Below are positions 1-8,202 of a DNA stretch of 64,000 nucleotides, piece by piece. Each line of letters starts with the position of its first letter. Within the stretch, counting starts at the first letter, position 1. Position numbers and translations under genes: made by a program. The DNA is taken from positions 310,001 to 374,000 of the forward strand of contig CAWAUR010000003.1 in assembly GCA_963785255.1 (NCBI GenBank), given 5' to 3'. This stretch comes from Bog-159 sp963785255. Lineage in GTDB: Bacteria > Acidobacteriota > Terriglobia > Bryobacterales > Bryobacteraceae. The notes below the pieces were generated by a model. That model saw nothing but the letters and a program-made list of their open reading frames with translations. It was not told the origin of the DNA and made no database searches.

Positions 1-1
1 T

Positions 2-391
2 GGCGCGGCGGGCGGAGCGGGCGGCCCGGGCGCTCCGGGCGGCGGCAATGGGCCTGGTGCAGGCGGCGGCCAGCGTCCGCCGGCAACTCCCGGGCAGAGC
101 GCCGCGGGCAGTCCCCCTAATGGCGCCGGCGCCCCGGGCGGGATGCGCGGCCGCGGCGATATGCAGCAGATGCTCGATCGCCTGCCCGCTATTAAGCTGG
201 ATGAACTGAAGCCCGGCGATGCCGTCATCATCTCAAGCACGCAAGGCGCCGATCCGGGACAGGTGACCGCCATCACGCTGGTCGCGGGCGTGGAGCCGAT
301 TCTTTCGGCCACCACCGGCGGCGGCCAGCGCGCCCGCATGCTGGGTTCCTGGAATCTGGATATGGATATGGGCGGCGGCGGCATGCAGTAA
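2..391 (+). CDS. 3' end of a Gly/Pro-rich protein of unknown function (start outside window)
   Basis: The frame is open from the window edge to the TAA at 389-391. The first 47 or so visible residues are almost only Gly, Ala, Pro, Asn and Gln and look like a disordered linker. A compact segment follows (LPAIKLDELKPGDAV, then an alternating beta-like stretch) and the protein ends in a Met/Gly-rich tail. The LDELKPGDAV-type segment resembles small beta-barrel repeats in acidobacterial secreted proteins, but I cannot name a domain. An internal ATG at 143 is open, but the same composition continues upstream in frame, so the gene very probably starts before the window. Function unknown. Confidence 0.6.
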   Translation, partial: GAAGGAGGPGAPGGGNGPGAGGGQRPPATPGQSAAGSPPNGAGAPGGMRGRGDMQQMLDRLPAIKLDELKPGDAVIISSTQGADPGQVTAITLVAGVEPILSATTGGGQRARMLGSWNLDMDMGGGGMQ

Positions 392-409
392 GACGGCTGG
401 TCGCGCCGC

Positions 410-1183
410 TCAACTGTTCAAGCCGCGCGCGATCTTCGCCAGCATCGTGCGCGGAGCCAGCCGCGTGGAAAAAGCCGTCAGCTTGTTGCTCACGCCGGCA
501 ATCGCCACCCGCTTACCGGCCATCAGGCCGTCGAAACCCACGCGCGCTACCGCCGCCGCGCTCATCACGCTGCCGGAACGAAACAGCTTGGATTCCTGAT
601 TTCCAGCGGTGGCCGCGAAGTTGGTTTCGGTCGGCCCTGGAATCAACGCCGTCACACTGACCCCGGTGCCTTGCGTCTCTTCCGCCACGGCTTCGGAAAA
701 CGAAAGCACGAACGCTTTCGAGGCATAGTAAACCGCCATGAACGGTCCCGGCACATACGCCGCGGTGGACGCCACATTCAGGATTTTGCCGCTATGCCGC
801 GCCAGCATGCCGGGCAGAAACGCGCGCGTCAGTTGTACCAGCGCGGCCACGTTCACCTGAATCATGCGCGCTTCGAGCTCCGCGTCCAACTCCGCAAATG
901 GCCCGCGCGCGCCGAATCCCGCGTTGTTTACGAGTGCGTCAATGGTCACTCCCTGCTGTTGGAGCGAGCCGGCAATGCGCGCCGGTGCGTCCGAAGCGGC
1001 GAGATCGGCCGCCAGCGCACGCGCTTCAACGCTGTGCGCGCGCGCCAGTTCGGCGCCCAGCGCCTGCAGTTTTTGTTCGCTGCGCGCCACCAGCACCAGA
1101 TTGTAACGGTGCGCCGCAAACAGACGGGCCAGTTCCTCGCCGATGCCGCTCGACGCGCCCGTGATCAACACCGTGGAGTTCAT
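410..1183 (-). CDS. SDR family NAD(P)-dependent oxidoreductase
   Basis: A 257-residue classical short-chain dehydrogenase. The Rossmann cofactor motif TGASSGIG is at residues 8-15, the NNAG motif at 86-89, the catalytic Ser near 139 (NVAS) and the YxxxK pair at Tyr152/Lys156. The length matches the family. Arg in the LVARSEQKL segment after beta-2 suggests NADP(H), which is inference. The substrate cannot be read from the sequence. The best homology type is the DltE/YqjQ-like 'ketoreductase' branch of unspecific SDRs. The gene is divergent from the radical SAM gene. No Shine-Dalgarno precedes the ATG; a TAGCCT box lies 6 nt upstream, consistent with a leaderless mRNA. Confidence 0.9.
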   Translation of the reverse strand: MNSTVLITGASSGIGEELARLFAAHRYNLVLVARSEQKLQALGAELARAHSVEARALAADLAASDAPARIAGSLQQQGVTIDALVNNAGFGARGPFAELDAELEARMIQVNVAALVQLTRAFLPGMLARHSGKILNVASTAAYVPGPFMAVYYASKAFVLSFSEAVAEETQGTGVSVTALIPGPTETNFAATAGNQESKLFRSGSVMSAAAVARVGFDGLMAGKRVAIAGVSNKLTAFSTRLAPRTMLAKIARGLNS

Positions 1184-1189
1184 ATGGTA

Positions 1190-1195
1190 AGGCTA
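1190..1195 (-). promoter_or_regulatory. putative -10 box (TAGCCT) of the SDR gene, leaderless type
   Basis: TAGCCT on the minus strand followed by exactly 6 nt and then the ATG at 1183. Transcription would begin at or next to the start codon. No clear -35 was found. This is one of several identical arrangements in the window. Confidence 0.4.
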
Positions 1196-1254
1196 CCATC
1201 ACCCTTCCTGTAAGGCGAAGGCGTAACGTGACGCCAAGTTAACGGAGGCCAGCC

Positions 1255-1260
1255 TACAAT
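1255..1260 (+). promoter_or_regulatory. putative -10 box (TACAAT) of the radical SAM gene, leaderless type
   Basis: TACAAT lies 7 nt before the GTG at 1268 and there is no Shine-Dalgarno in the gap. The expected start of transcription coincides with the GTG. No convincing -35 was seen. Confidence 0.45.
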
Positions 1261-1267
1261 AGTAGCT

Positions 1268-2122
1268 GTGCGCTTCGAGATCTACCGCGGCGAGTCGGCC
1301 AGTATCCTCTCCTGCACCTCCGGCTTCATTGCCCAGGCGGGCTTCTCGCACTCGCTCACTCCCGCGCGTAACTGCACGTTCGCGTGCACTTATTGTTATG
1401 TCCCCACCATGCGTATCTATGGCGGATTGAAGGCCGCAGACTGGAAGAACTGGGGACGCTTCACTACCTTCAAAAACAATGCGCCGGAATTGTTGCGCGC
1501 GGCGCTGCGGCCCCATCAAACCATCTATTGCTCGCCGCTGGTGGATCCCTACCAACCCGCCGAAGAGAGCGAGGGCATGATGCCGCGCCTGCTCGATGAG
1601 CTGATCGCGCACCCGCCGCGGGTTTTCGCGATCCAAACGCGCGGCCCCCTGATCCTGCGCGACCTGGAGCGTTTAGAGACGCTCGCCGAACGCACCACGC
1701 TGCGCGTCAGCTTTTCCATCACCACCGATAACGACGATGTACGCCGCCTGTATGAGCCGCATTGCGCACCCATCGCCGAGCGCGTCCAGACCGTGCGGCG
1801 TCTGCGTGCGGCGGGCATCGCGGTCTACGCTACGCTGGCCCCGCTGCTGCCCTGCAATCCCCAGGCGCTCATCGGCTTGGCGCTGGATGCCACGGACGGC
1901 GATATCATTGGCGATCCGTTTCACGTGCGCGCGGTTAAGAAATGCGGCGCCACCACGCGCGAGGCGGGCGAGCACATCAGCCGCGTGCAAGGCTTTACCC
2001 AATGGCACGATCCCGCTTTCCAGGCGGAAGTAGTAGACCGGATGCGGCATCACGTGGCGGCTGCCGGGCGGCGCTTCGCCACCGGGCCGGAAGCATTTTC
2101 GTGGCTCGCATCCGAGACCTAG
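1268..2122 (+). CDS. radical SAM protein, spore photoproduct lyase-like (COG1533 type)
   Basis: A 284-residue protein starting with GTG. It carries a CX3CX2C iron-sulfur motif (Cys36, Cys40, Cys43 in CTFACTYC), the signature of radical SAM enzymes that bind a 4Fe-4S cluster and cleave S-adenosylmethionine. The following CSPLVDPYQP and SITTDNDDVRRLYEP segments are typical of the SplB-like/Rv2578c-like group. These proteins are often called DNA repair photolyase, but for most members the substrate is unknown. It lacks the extra C-terminal Cys seen in true spore photoproduct lyases as far as I can see, so a spore function should not be assumed. It is followed 12 nt later by the HicA-like gene. 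Confidence 0.85.
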   Translation: MRFEIYRGESASILSCTSGFIAQAGFSHSLTPARNCTFACTYCYVPTMRIYGGLKAADWKNWGRFTTFKNNAPELLRAALRPHQTIYCSPLVDPYQPAEESEGMMPRLLDELIAHPPRVFAIQTRGPLILRDLERLETLAERTTLRVSFSITTDNDDVRRLYEPHCAPIAERVQTVRRLRAAGIAVYATLAPLLPCNPQALIGLALDATDGDIIGDPFHVRAVKKCGATTREAGEHISRVQGFTQWHDPAFQAEVVDRMRHHVAAAGRRFATGPEAFSWLASET

Positions 2123-2134
2123 AGAAATCTCTCG

Positions 2135-2440
2135 ATGGGGAAACGGAGATATCCGCCATTAACTCCGTCCGAAGTGATTGCGATCCTCGCCAGCCTTGGA
2201 TTTAGCAAGGTACGGCAGGACGGCTCTCATGCGCATTACGAACACGAGGCCACCAGTGAACACCCCAGAAGCATCGTGACAGTCGATATGGCCTATCCCG
2301 AGTTTGGTGACGACCTGATAAAGAGCATGATACGACAACCCAACCGAAGCAGGGACGTATTTTATGGCGCAACGAAACGAACGGCTCGCAAGGCGTCCGT
2401 GCCGCTCGTCAGGCCCACCAAGCCCACCTCCGCGGGTTGA
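2135..2440 (+). CDS. HicA-like toxin of a type II toxin-antitoxin pair
   Basis: 101 residues. The core LGFSKVRQDGSHAHYEH contains the Gly-Ser-His motif of HicA mRNA interferases, whose His is catalytic. It is followed by a beta strand (RSIVTVDMAYP) and a helix ending LIKSMIRQ, as in the HicA double-stranded-RNA-binding-like fold. The C-terminal 25 residues are basic and extend beyond the usual 60-80 residue family length. A HicB-like gene follows after 52 nt, in the usual toxin-antitoxin order. Toxicity is inferred from the family, not seen. Confidence 0.7.
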   Translation: MGKRRYPPLTPSEVIAILASLGFSKVRQDGSHAHYEHEATSEHPRSIVTVDMAYPEFGDDLIKSMIRQPNRSRDVFYGATKRTARKASVPLVRPTKPTSAG

Positions 2441-2492
2441 TTTTACTGCGTTTTAGGCGCATAATCAATTGACAGGAGAGGAGGGCTGCGTT

Positions 2493-2873
2493 GTGTCCAT
2501 TGTGGCCGAGGACGTCAATCCGCAATCCGGCAAAGACTCTTCCGAGTCGCAGATGAAAGCTCTGAGCAACCTGGTGCTTCGCTGTGTAGTCTTTCAAAAT
2601 AAGGTGGGTGAATACACCGCCGAGTGCATCGATCTGGACATGTTAACCAAAGCGGCTACTCCGCACGACGCACTGCGAAGTCTAAAACAAGCAATGCAGG
2701 GTTACCTCCTGGTCGCTCTCAACGGCGATTTGAAGGGGCTCGTACCGCGGCCCTCACCACCCGGCCACCGTGCCCGATACCACTTTTTTGCATTGCGGGC
2801 CGCGCTCGGGTTAACTGCCAAGAGAAACTTTCTTGTGAGCGATTGGTCCCCTGGTCCGTCCCCCTGCTGCTGA
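2493..2873 (+). CDS. HicB-like antitoxin
   Basis: The chosen GTG at 2493 gives 126 residues and sits 8 nt after a strong purine run (aggagaggagg, 2474-2484); an in-frame TTG at 2469 would place that ribosome binding site inside the gene. The core FQNKVGEYTAECIDLDMLTKAAT followed by a helix (ALRSLKQAMQGYL) matches the partial RNase H-like fold of HicB antitoxins. The C-terminal part (residues 75-126) carries no recognisable helix-turn-helix or ribbon-helix-helix, so DNA binding is uncertain. It pairs with the HicA-like gene upstream. Confidence 0.65.
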   Translation: MSIVAEDVNPQSGKDSSESQMKALSNLVLRCVVFQNKVGEYTAECIDLDMLTKAATPHDALRSLKQAMQGYLLVALNGDLKGLVPRPSPPGHRARYHFFALRAALGLTAKRNFLVSDWSPGPSPCC

Positions 2874-2939
2874 ACGCACTGCTCCCATTGAAGGCCAGCA
2901 GGAAAGGCGCAGCCCGGCGCCACCCTTCGGAGATTCATC

Positions 2940-4466
2940 ATGACGGCAACGGCAACTGCAAACGAAGTTCTGGAGCGATTGGAAATTGAGCCGGTCAATT
3001 CCGGCGCGTGCGATGGCGATTGGATTCCGCATCCCTCGGGCGGCGAATTGGCCTCCATCAATCCGGCGGATGGCTCCGTCATCGCGCGCGTGCGCATGGC
3101 CGGCCGCGAAGATTACGAACACGTCGCGGCGCGCGCCGCCGAGGCATTCCTCGAATGGCGCATCATCCCGGCGCCCAAGCGCGGCGAAATCGTGCGCGAG
3201 CTGGCTGATGAACTGCGCCGCGCCAAGCCCGACTTGGGCGCGTTGGTCACTATGGAGATGGGCAAGATTCGCGCGGAAGGCCAAGGCGAAGTGCAGGAGA
3301 TGATCGACGTGGCGGATTTCGCCGTGGGGCTCTCGCGCCAGTTGTATGGCCTGACCATGCACAGCGAACGGCCCGGCCACCGCATGTACGAACAGTGGCA
3401 TCCGCTGGGTGTGGTGGGTGTGATCAGCGCATTTAATTTTCCGGTAGCGGTGTGGTCCTGGAACGCCATGATCGCGGCAGTCTGCGGCGATTGCACGCTG
3501 TGGAAGCCGTCTTCCGATACGCCGCTTACCGCAATCGCGGTGCAGAAGATTTGCAATCGCGTGCTCGGCAGGCATGGTCTGAAGGGCGTATTCAATCTGG
3601 TGATCGGCCGCGGCGATCCGGTGGGCGAGGCCATGCTGAACGATGCGCGCATCCCGCTGGTCAGCTTCACAGGTTCCACGCAGGTGGGCCGCCGCGTGGC
3701 GCTGACCGTTGCGCAGCGCATGGGCCGCACAATTCTGGAGCTGGGTGGCAACAACGGCATCATCGTCATGGACGATGCCAATTTCGATCTGGCGCTGCGC
3801 GCGGTTCTGTTCGGTGCGGTGGGTACGGCCGGACAACGTTGCACCACCACGCGCCGCCTGTTCCTGCAAAAGGGCATAGCGGGCAAGATGACCGATGCCC
3901 TGGCGCGCGCCTACGCCCAAGTGAAAATCGGAAATCCACTGGACGCCGGCACGCTGATGGGGCCGCTGGTAAACCAGCGCGCGGTCGAGGACATGATGGA
4001 GGGCCTCGACACGGTGCGGCGGCAAGGCGGCGAAGTGATCTACGGCGGCAAACGCTTGGGCGGCTGCTTCGTAGATCCCACGCTGGTGAAAGCCAAGCCG
4101 GATATGCCGATCCTGCGCGAAGAGATCTTCGCGCCGATCTTGTACCTGGTGGAATTCGACGCGCTCGACGACGCCATCGGTTGGCACAACGACGTGCCGC
4201 AAGGTCTTTCTTCGGCCATGTTCACCACCAACCTGATTTCCGCCGAGCGCTTTCTGAGCCACGCGGGCAGCGATTGCGGCATCGCCAACATCAACATCGG
4301 CACCAGCGGCGCGGAGATCGGCGGCGCGTTTGGCGGCGAGAAGGATACCGGCGGCGGGCGCGAATCCGGCAGCGATTCGTGGAAGGCTTATATGCGGCGG
4401 CAGACGAATACGATCAACTGGTCGTCGCAACTCCCGCTGGCGCAGGGGATCGAGTTCAACGTTTGA
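2940..4466 (+). CDS. aldehyde dehydrogenase, ALDH7 type (L-aminoadipate-semialdehyde dehydrogenase-like)
   Basis: 508 residues, full length for the family. Catalytic Cys301 is in GQRCTTTRR and the general base Glu267 is in LELGGNNG; the NAD-binding FTGST is at 243-247. The GQRCTTTRR motif and NNG after ELGG are typical of ALDH7 (antiquitin/AmaB/Pcd) rather than betaine- or succinate-type ALDHs. ALDH7 enzymes oxidise alpha-aminoadipic semialdehyde in lysine degradation with NAD(P)+; related members act on other semialdehydes, so the substrate is inferred. No other lysine-catabolism gene is in the window. The first 15 residues are poorly conserved. A strong hairpin follows the stop codon. Confidence 0.88.
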   Translation: MTATATANEVLERLEIEPVNSGACDGDWIPHPSGGELASINPADGSVIARVRMAGREDYEHVAARAAEAFLEWRIIPAPKRGEIVRELADELRRAKPDLGALVTMEMGKIRAEGQGEVQEMIDVADFAVGLSRQLYGLTMHSERPGHRMYEQWHPLGVVGVISAFNFPVAVWSWNAMIAAVCGDCTLWKPSSDTPLTAIAVQKICNRVLGRHGLKGVFNLVIGRGDPVGEAMLNDARIPLVSFTGSTQVGRRVALTVAQRMGRTILELGGNNGIIVMDDANFDLALRAVLFGAVGTAGQRCTTTRRLFLQKGIAGKMTDALARAYAQVKIGNPLDAGTLMGPLVNQRAVEDMMEGLDTVRRQGGEVIYGGKRLGGCFVDPTLVKAKPDMPILREEIFAPILYLVEFDALDDAIGWHNDVPQGLSSAMFTTNLISAERFLSHAGSDCGIANINIGTSGAEIGGAFGGEKDTGGGRESGSDSWKAYMRRQTNTINWSSQLPLAQGIEFNV

Positions 4467-4473
4467 CTCGTGT

Positions 4474-4501
4474 GACAGACCATCGGTTTTGGTGGTCTGT
4501 C
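4474..4501 (+). terminator. hairpin after the ALDH gene (palindrome family D)
   Basis: A 9-bp perfect stem (GACAGACCA / TGGTCTGTC) with a T-rich 10-nt loop begins 8 nt after the stop codon. No run of T follows the stem, so it may be a weak terminator or only a repeat. The same GGCAGACCA/TGGTCTGCC-like palindrome occurs at 10505-10534 and 58722-58749. Confidence 0.45.
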
Positions 4502-4568
4502 CTCTGGCGCGCCATAAGCGAAGTCCCATCTAATGTTAAACTGCAAGTGGGCCGTCAGCCCATTTTCT

Positions 4569-4835
4569 ATGAACACCACGCGAACCCATATCGTCATCCC
4601 GCGGCAACTAGTCATGGAAATCGACACGTTAGTCGGCAAGCGGAGCCGCAGCGCATTCCTTACGCAGGCAGCCGAGAGGGAGTTGATGCGCCTGCGCCAG
4701 ATCAAGGCATTGGAAGGGGCCGCCGGGGCTTGGAAGGACCAGGATCATCCCGAACTCAAGCAGGGCGCCGCCAAATGGGTTAAGAAACTGCGGCGCGAAT
4801 ATGATCGCCGCTTTGAAAAGATCATGGCTCGTTGA
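4569..4835 (+). CDS. VapB-like antitoxin (CopG/ribbon-helix-helix type)
   Basis: The ATG at 4569 gives 88 residues beginning MNTTRTHIVIPRQL, which is the short beta strand plus helix of a ribbon-helix-helix DNA-binding domain. An upstream ATG at 4533 would add 12 residues that do not fit the fold. The C-terminal half is a charged helix likely to wrap around the toxin. The stop codon lies 2 nt before the ATG of the PIN-domain gene, so the two are almost certainly translated together. Family knowledge predicts that the pair autorepresses its own promoter. Confidence 0.75.
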   Translation: MNTTRTHIVIPRQLVMEIDTLVGKRSRSAFLTQAAERELMRLRQIKALEGAAGAWKDQDHPELKQGAAKWVKKLRREYDRRFEKIMAR

Positions 4836-4837
4836 AG

Positions 4838-5239
4838 ATGTCCACCTTCCTGCTCGATACCAGCGTGATCATTGACGTCCTGAACAACAAGCGGGGGCGT
4901 CCGGCCTTTCTGCTGGACCTGGTTAAGGCTGGTCACGTTCTGGCCTGTTGCCCGATCAACATCACCGAGGTCTACGCCGGCATGCGGCCCAAGGAAGAAT
5001 CCGCAACCGAAGAGTTTTTTGCCAGTCTGCAACATTTCCCTATCGCGCCACCAGCCGCTCGTCTGGCTGGCGAACTTAAGCGCGATTATGCCCGAAAGGG
5101 CACGACATTGAATTTGGGCGACGTGATGATCGCCGCCGTAGCCTTGTACCACGAGTTGATGCTGCTCACCGACAATGTCAAGGACTTCCCGATGAGGGAG
5201 CTATCGCTTCCGCCATTGCCGAAATCATCAATAATTTGA
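4838..5239 (+). CDS. VapC-like PIN-domain ribonuclease toxin
   Basis: 133 residues with the ATG at 4838 (a TTG six bases upstream is also open). The PIN-domain acidic residues are all visible: Asp7 (LLDTSVIID), Glu44 (NITEVYAG), Asp95 (LGDVMIAA) and Asp112 (LLTDNVKDF), which together bind Mg2+ for RNA cleavage. The length is usual for VapC. It follows the antitoxin directly. Target RNA unknown; many VapC enzymes cut tRNA or rRNA. Confidence 0.85.
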   Translation: MSTFLLDTSVIIDVLNNKRGRPAFLLDLVKAGHVLACCPINITEVYAGMRPKEESATEEFFASLQHFPIAPPAARLAGELKRDYARKGTTLNLGDVMIAAVALYHELMLLTDNVKDFPMRELSLPPLPKSSII

Positions 5240-5466
5240 CGTTGAACTGCATGTCGATTCATGCCCTCGATCCTCCGATTAAGAATTTAGCATTAAGAAT
5301 TTAGCCATTGACGAATTGCGAGCAGCATGTCTTGATCCCAAGGCCGCCAGGCGGACGGTGTGGCCTTGGCGCAGGTTATGCGATCGAGACAGACTTACAT
5401 TAACCGAAAAAAGGCTGGCCGGCTGAAAGCCGGCTGCGGGCAAGATTGCCCGCCCTCCGGTTGGTT
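5240..5466. repeat. gene-free stretch with a direct repeat and two short palindromes
   Basis: Contains a near-tandem pair of TTAAGAATTTAGC (5279-5303) and two adjacent small hairpins, GCCGGC around CTGAAA (about 5417-5434) and GGGCA around AGAT (about 5438-5453). The hairpins lie just before the stop codon of the minus-strand VWFA gene and could end its transcript. Small ORFs here have no recognisable content. Confidence 0.35.
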
Positions 5467-7668
5467 TCATTTCGCGGCGAGTGTGTACGCCAGGCTGCGC
5501 GCCACGGAATGGCCGTTTTGGGCAACCGTGGCTCTTACTTCGTAACTACCGGGCCGATTCGCCACCTTGACAATCATTGGAATGCCGCCGGAGGCATCGG
5601 GCGCAGGCACTGGGGGAATAATGGTAGTCAGCACGCGCCCATTCTTCAACAACTGCACGTGCAACTCAGGCTTGCCGGTGTTACCCGGCTCGGGATAGAT
5701 CCTGAAATACAGCACCGGCACCGCGCCCGCGAATAAATTGGAAGTTACAAAAGGCAGCACACGCTTGCTGGTCCATTCAAATGGGTCCTCCGCGTCGGGT
5801 GGCGCGCGGAGAGTCTCCAATCGCCGCACCAGGCTGAGATCGCTAAGTCCTACGCCGCGTTGGTCGCGATTGTCTATCTCCAAAGTGCCCGTCGAAGCGC
5901 GGTTGCCTTCATGATCCACGATGGCCGTTTCCACGGTGTAGTGTCCCGGCGGCAGACTTACCGCATGCTCGTAAGTCATCAATTCGACTCGCACCTCGGC
6001 CAAATGGGTGTCGGAAACTTCGGACGGAACGTCCTTACTTACCCGATCCACGATCTGGCCCTGCTGATTCTTCACGAGCGCCAGCAACGAGGCGTGCAAA
6101 CGGTGTTTATGCGCGGTAGCCGCGGGAGCCGCGGTCAGATTCGAAATAGGCATTTCGAAAGCGATGGCGTATTGCCTCAGGCCGTCTGACTCGCCGAAAC
6201 GATAAACACGCGAAAGAAAATCGAAGGCGTGCGGACGCGGCTGGGTATCGAGCGCGCGCAATCCCGCCATCTCTTCGGCGGTCACTGGACCTTCGCCGGT
6301 ATCCGGCACGGCGTAGTAACCGCTGCGTGTCTCCACGTGCATGCCCGCGCGCGCGAGCTTCACTTCTATCTTGCGGAAGTGTCCGTCCTCGCGCTCCGAC
6401 TTAGGCGGATAGGCGATCTCGTAATGTGTATCTACCTCCTCCATCACGTGTGCCAGCATTTTGTCGGTGTTATTCGTGTTGGCGATCAGAAACCCGCCGG
6501 TGCGTTCCGCCAGTTCGCGAATAGCCTCCTGGCGGTTGGCGGCCGTCACACCGAACCTCAGATAGTCGTCCTGATGCGCCTCTTCCATCAGTTGCGCCGT
6601 GGGCGACGATTGTGGCGGGCCGCTGGGCGTGTTCGACAGTTGCATGTTTCCGGCGGTGGCCTGTGCGCGGCTCAAACCGGCGACGTAATTCAGCATCGCG
6701 CCGGCCGGCGCCATGGCCGATTGCGGCGCGAGGCAACTATCGCTGTTCACATCCTGACAGACACCCAACGCCCAGACATCCATGGCGTAAAAAGTTACGG
6801 CGCCTTTGGTGGCGTCGTTAATCAGCGAATCCCAGTATTCCAATAGATCCGGCGGCTTGGTAAGTCCGGTGCTCAGCAGCAACACGGTCTTCTGAAAAGG
6901 CAGTGGCGTAAGCTGCTTTACCAAGCCTTTCAGCGCATCGATTTCGCGCAGTCCTGCGTTCACCGAGAACCCAATGTCACCGCGAGTGCCCAATGGATCG
7001 GAGGGGCTGGAGCCATCCGCGTTTCCCTCGGCGCTGGTGCCCGGCATGGCCGGCGTCACAGCGCCGGTCACCGACATGCTCAAGCCGCTCAGCAGCGCCG
7101 CCGACCCCAGGTTGATGCCTGGCAGTTGATTGACCGCGGCCAATTCCACCGCCTTCAGCAGATGCTCGCGATTATTCGAGAACGGAAAAACAGGCCGCAG
7201 CCCGCTGGCGTCCAAACTGAACACGCCGATGAAGGTGTTGGGGCGCAGTTCTTCGTTTACAAAGTCGCGCGCCGATTCGAACGCAAACGCGCGCGTCTCG
7301 GGATTGATGTCGTTCAAGATCAGGCATACCACGTTGACCGTACGCAAGGGATTCACGCGCGGGCGGGCGGTATCCGGCGCGGCGGTCTTGGTGGACAGCG
7401 CGCGGATCTCGGCGGCCTGCCTCTCATCGTCGCGGCGCACCTCGCTGCCCGCCACCAGGCGGAACGACCTTACGTCCTGCCGGACGCCATCTTCGTAGAC
7501 GGCCACCTCATCCGGCTTCAGATTCTTGATCAGGCGGCCATGGGAGTCGCGCACTACCACGTCCAGCAGCACTTCGCGCGCGGAACTCCGGATAATGGCT
7601 TCCGGAGACTGTGCGAAGCTCGCGGCGGCAAGCACGGCCGCTACAGGCGCAATGACGAACATTCGCAT
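5467..7668 (-). CDS. VWFA-related secreted protein (acidobacterial type)
   Basis: 733 residues with an N-terminal signal peptide (MFVIAPVAAVLAAASFAQS). The segment LLDVVVRDSHGRLIKNLKPDEVAVYEDGVRQ is the typical opening of acidobacterial VWFA-related proteins, followed by a von Willebrand A-like Rossmann region from about residue 110 (VCLILNDINPETRAF) to about 430. The usual DxSxS metal site is replaced by NDIN, so metal-dependent adhesion may be lost. The C-terminal 280 residues contain predicted beta-rich domains. Function unknown; probably periplasmic or cell-surface. A second paralogue lies at 18830. Confidence 0.85.
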   Translation of the reverse strand: MRMFVIAPVAAVLAAASFAQSPEAIIRSSAREVLLDVVVRDSHGRLIKNLKPDEVAVYEDGVRQDVRSFRLVAGSEVRRDDERQAAEIRALSTKTAAPDTARPRVNPLRTVNVVCLILNDINPETRAFAFESARDFVNEELRPNTFIGVFSLDASGLRPVFPFSNNREHLLKAVELAAVNQLPGINLGSAALLSGLSMSVTGAVTPAMPGTSAEGNADGSSPSDPLGTRGDIGFSVNAGLREIDALKGLVKQLTPLPFQKTVLLLSTGLTKPPDLLEYWDSLINDATKGAVTFYAMDVWALGVCQDVNSDSCLAPQSAMAPAGAMLNYVAGLSRAQATAGNMQLSNTPSGPPQSSPTAQLMEEAHQDDYLRFGVTAANRQEAIRELAERTGGFLIANTNNTDKMLAHVMEEVDTHYEIAYPPKSEREDGHFRKIEVKLARAGMHVETRSGYYAVPDTGEGPVTAEEMAGLRALDTQPRPHAFDFLSRVYRFGESDGLRQYAIAFEMPISNLTAAPAATAHKHRLHASLLALVKNQQGQIVDRVSKDVPSEVSDTHLAEVRVELMTYEHAVSLPPGHYTVETAIVDHEGNRASTGTLEIDNRDQRGVGLSDLSLVRRLETLRAPPDAEDPFEWTSKRVLPFVTSNLFAGAVPVLYFRIYPEPGNTGKPELHVQLLKNGRVLTTIIPPVPAPDASGGIPMIVKVANRPGSYEVRATVAQNGHSVARSLAYTLAAK

Positions 7669-7716
7669 ATGAAATTAGACGCCGATGCGGGAGCCAAAAG
7701 GTACGCCGCTCACTAG

Positions 7717-7722
7717 TAGAAT
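7717..7722 (+). promoter_or_regulatory. putative -10 box (TAGAAT) of the SRPBCC gene, leaderless type
   Basis: TAGAAT, 6 nt, then the ATG at 7729; no Shine-Dalgarno. Same layout as the SDR, VWFA-2, MIOX and DUF72 genes. Confidence 0.45.
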
Positions 7723-7728
7723 ATCGCT

Positions 7729-8202
7729 ATGCGGGATCATAAGCACGCCGGGAGCGCCATCAAAACGACAGCGCCGCCGGACCTATCCAAGAGACCGCTC
7801 GGATTGAAGGCCGAGCGCAATATGGCAGCGCCGCCAGCGGTACTTTTTCGCGCCTGGACCCAGGAATTCGACCGCTGGTTCGCTGCCCGCGGTTCGGTCT
7901 TGATGACGCCTGAGGTTAACTCGGTCTTCTACTTCGAGACATACTATGAAGGATCGCGGCATCCGCACTACGGGCGCTTCTTAAGACTCGAACGTGACAA
8001 GCTGGTGGAATTGACGTGGGTGACGGATGCCACCAGAGGCGCGGAGACGGTGGTAACAGTGGAACTGACTCGCCACGGAAGCGGCACGCATGTCCGCCTG
8101 GAGCACGCCGGCTTTCCCGATGAGGAATCCAGGAAACGGCATGACGATGCCTGGCCGAAGGTGTTGGCGCACCTGGATCAACAGATGACCGGACGGGAGT
8201 AA
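7729..8202 (+). CDS. SRPBCC (START-like, AHSA1 group) domain protein
   Basis: 157 residues. After a 25-residue N-terminal extension the protein shows the AHSA1-like pattern: a strand with 'ERNMAAPPAVLFRAWTQEFDRWFA', a central 'GRFLRLERDKLVELTWV' strand pair, 'VTVELTRHGSGTHVRLEHAGF' and a long C-terminal helix. These helix-grip folds enclose a hydrophobic ligand pocket; bacterial members have varied or unknown ligands. The first Met is used because the -10-like box lies 6 nt before it. The gene is followed by a block of palindromic repeats. Confidence 0.8.
   Translation: MRDHKHAGSAIKTTAPPDLSKRPLGLKAERNMAAPPAVLFRAWTQEFDRWFAARGSVLMTPEVNSVFYFETYYEGSRHPHYGRFLRLERDKLVELTWVTDATRGAETVVTVELTRHGSGTHVRLEHAGFPDEESRKRHDDAWPKVLAHLDQQMTGRE

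Noticed and set aside
2811..4529. 572-residue open frame on the minus strand opposite the ALDH gene
   Set aside because: His/Arg/Ala-rich composition and lack of motifs or start site; it is the usual shadow of a GC-rich coding region. The ALDH reading has all catalytic residues.
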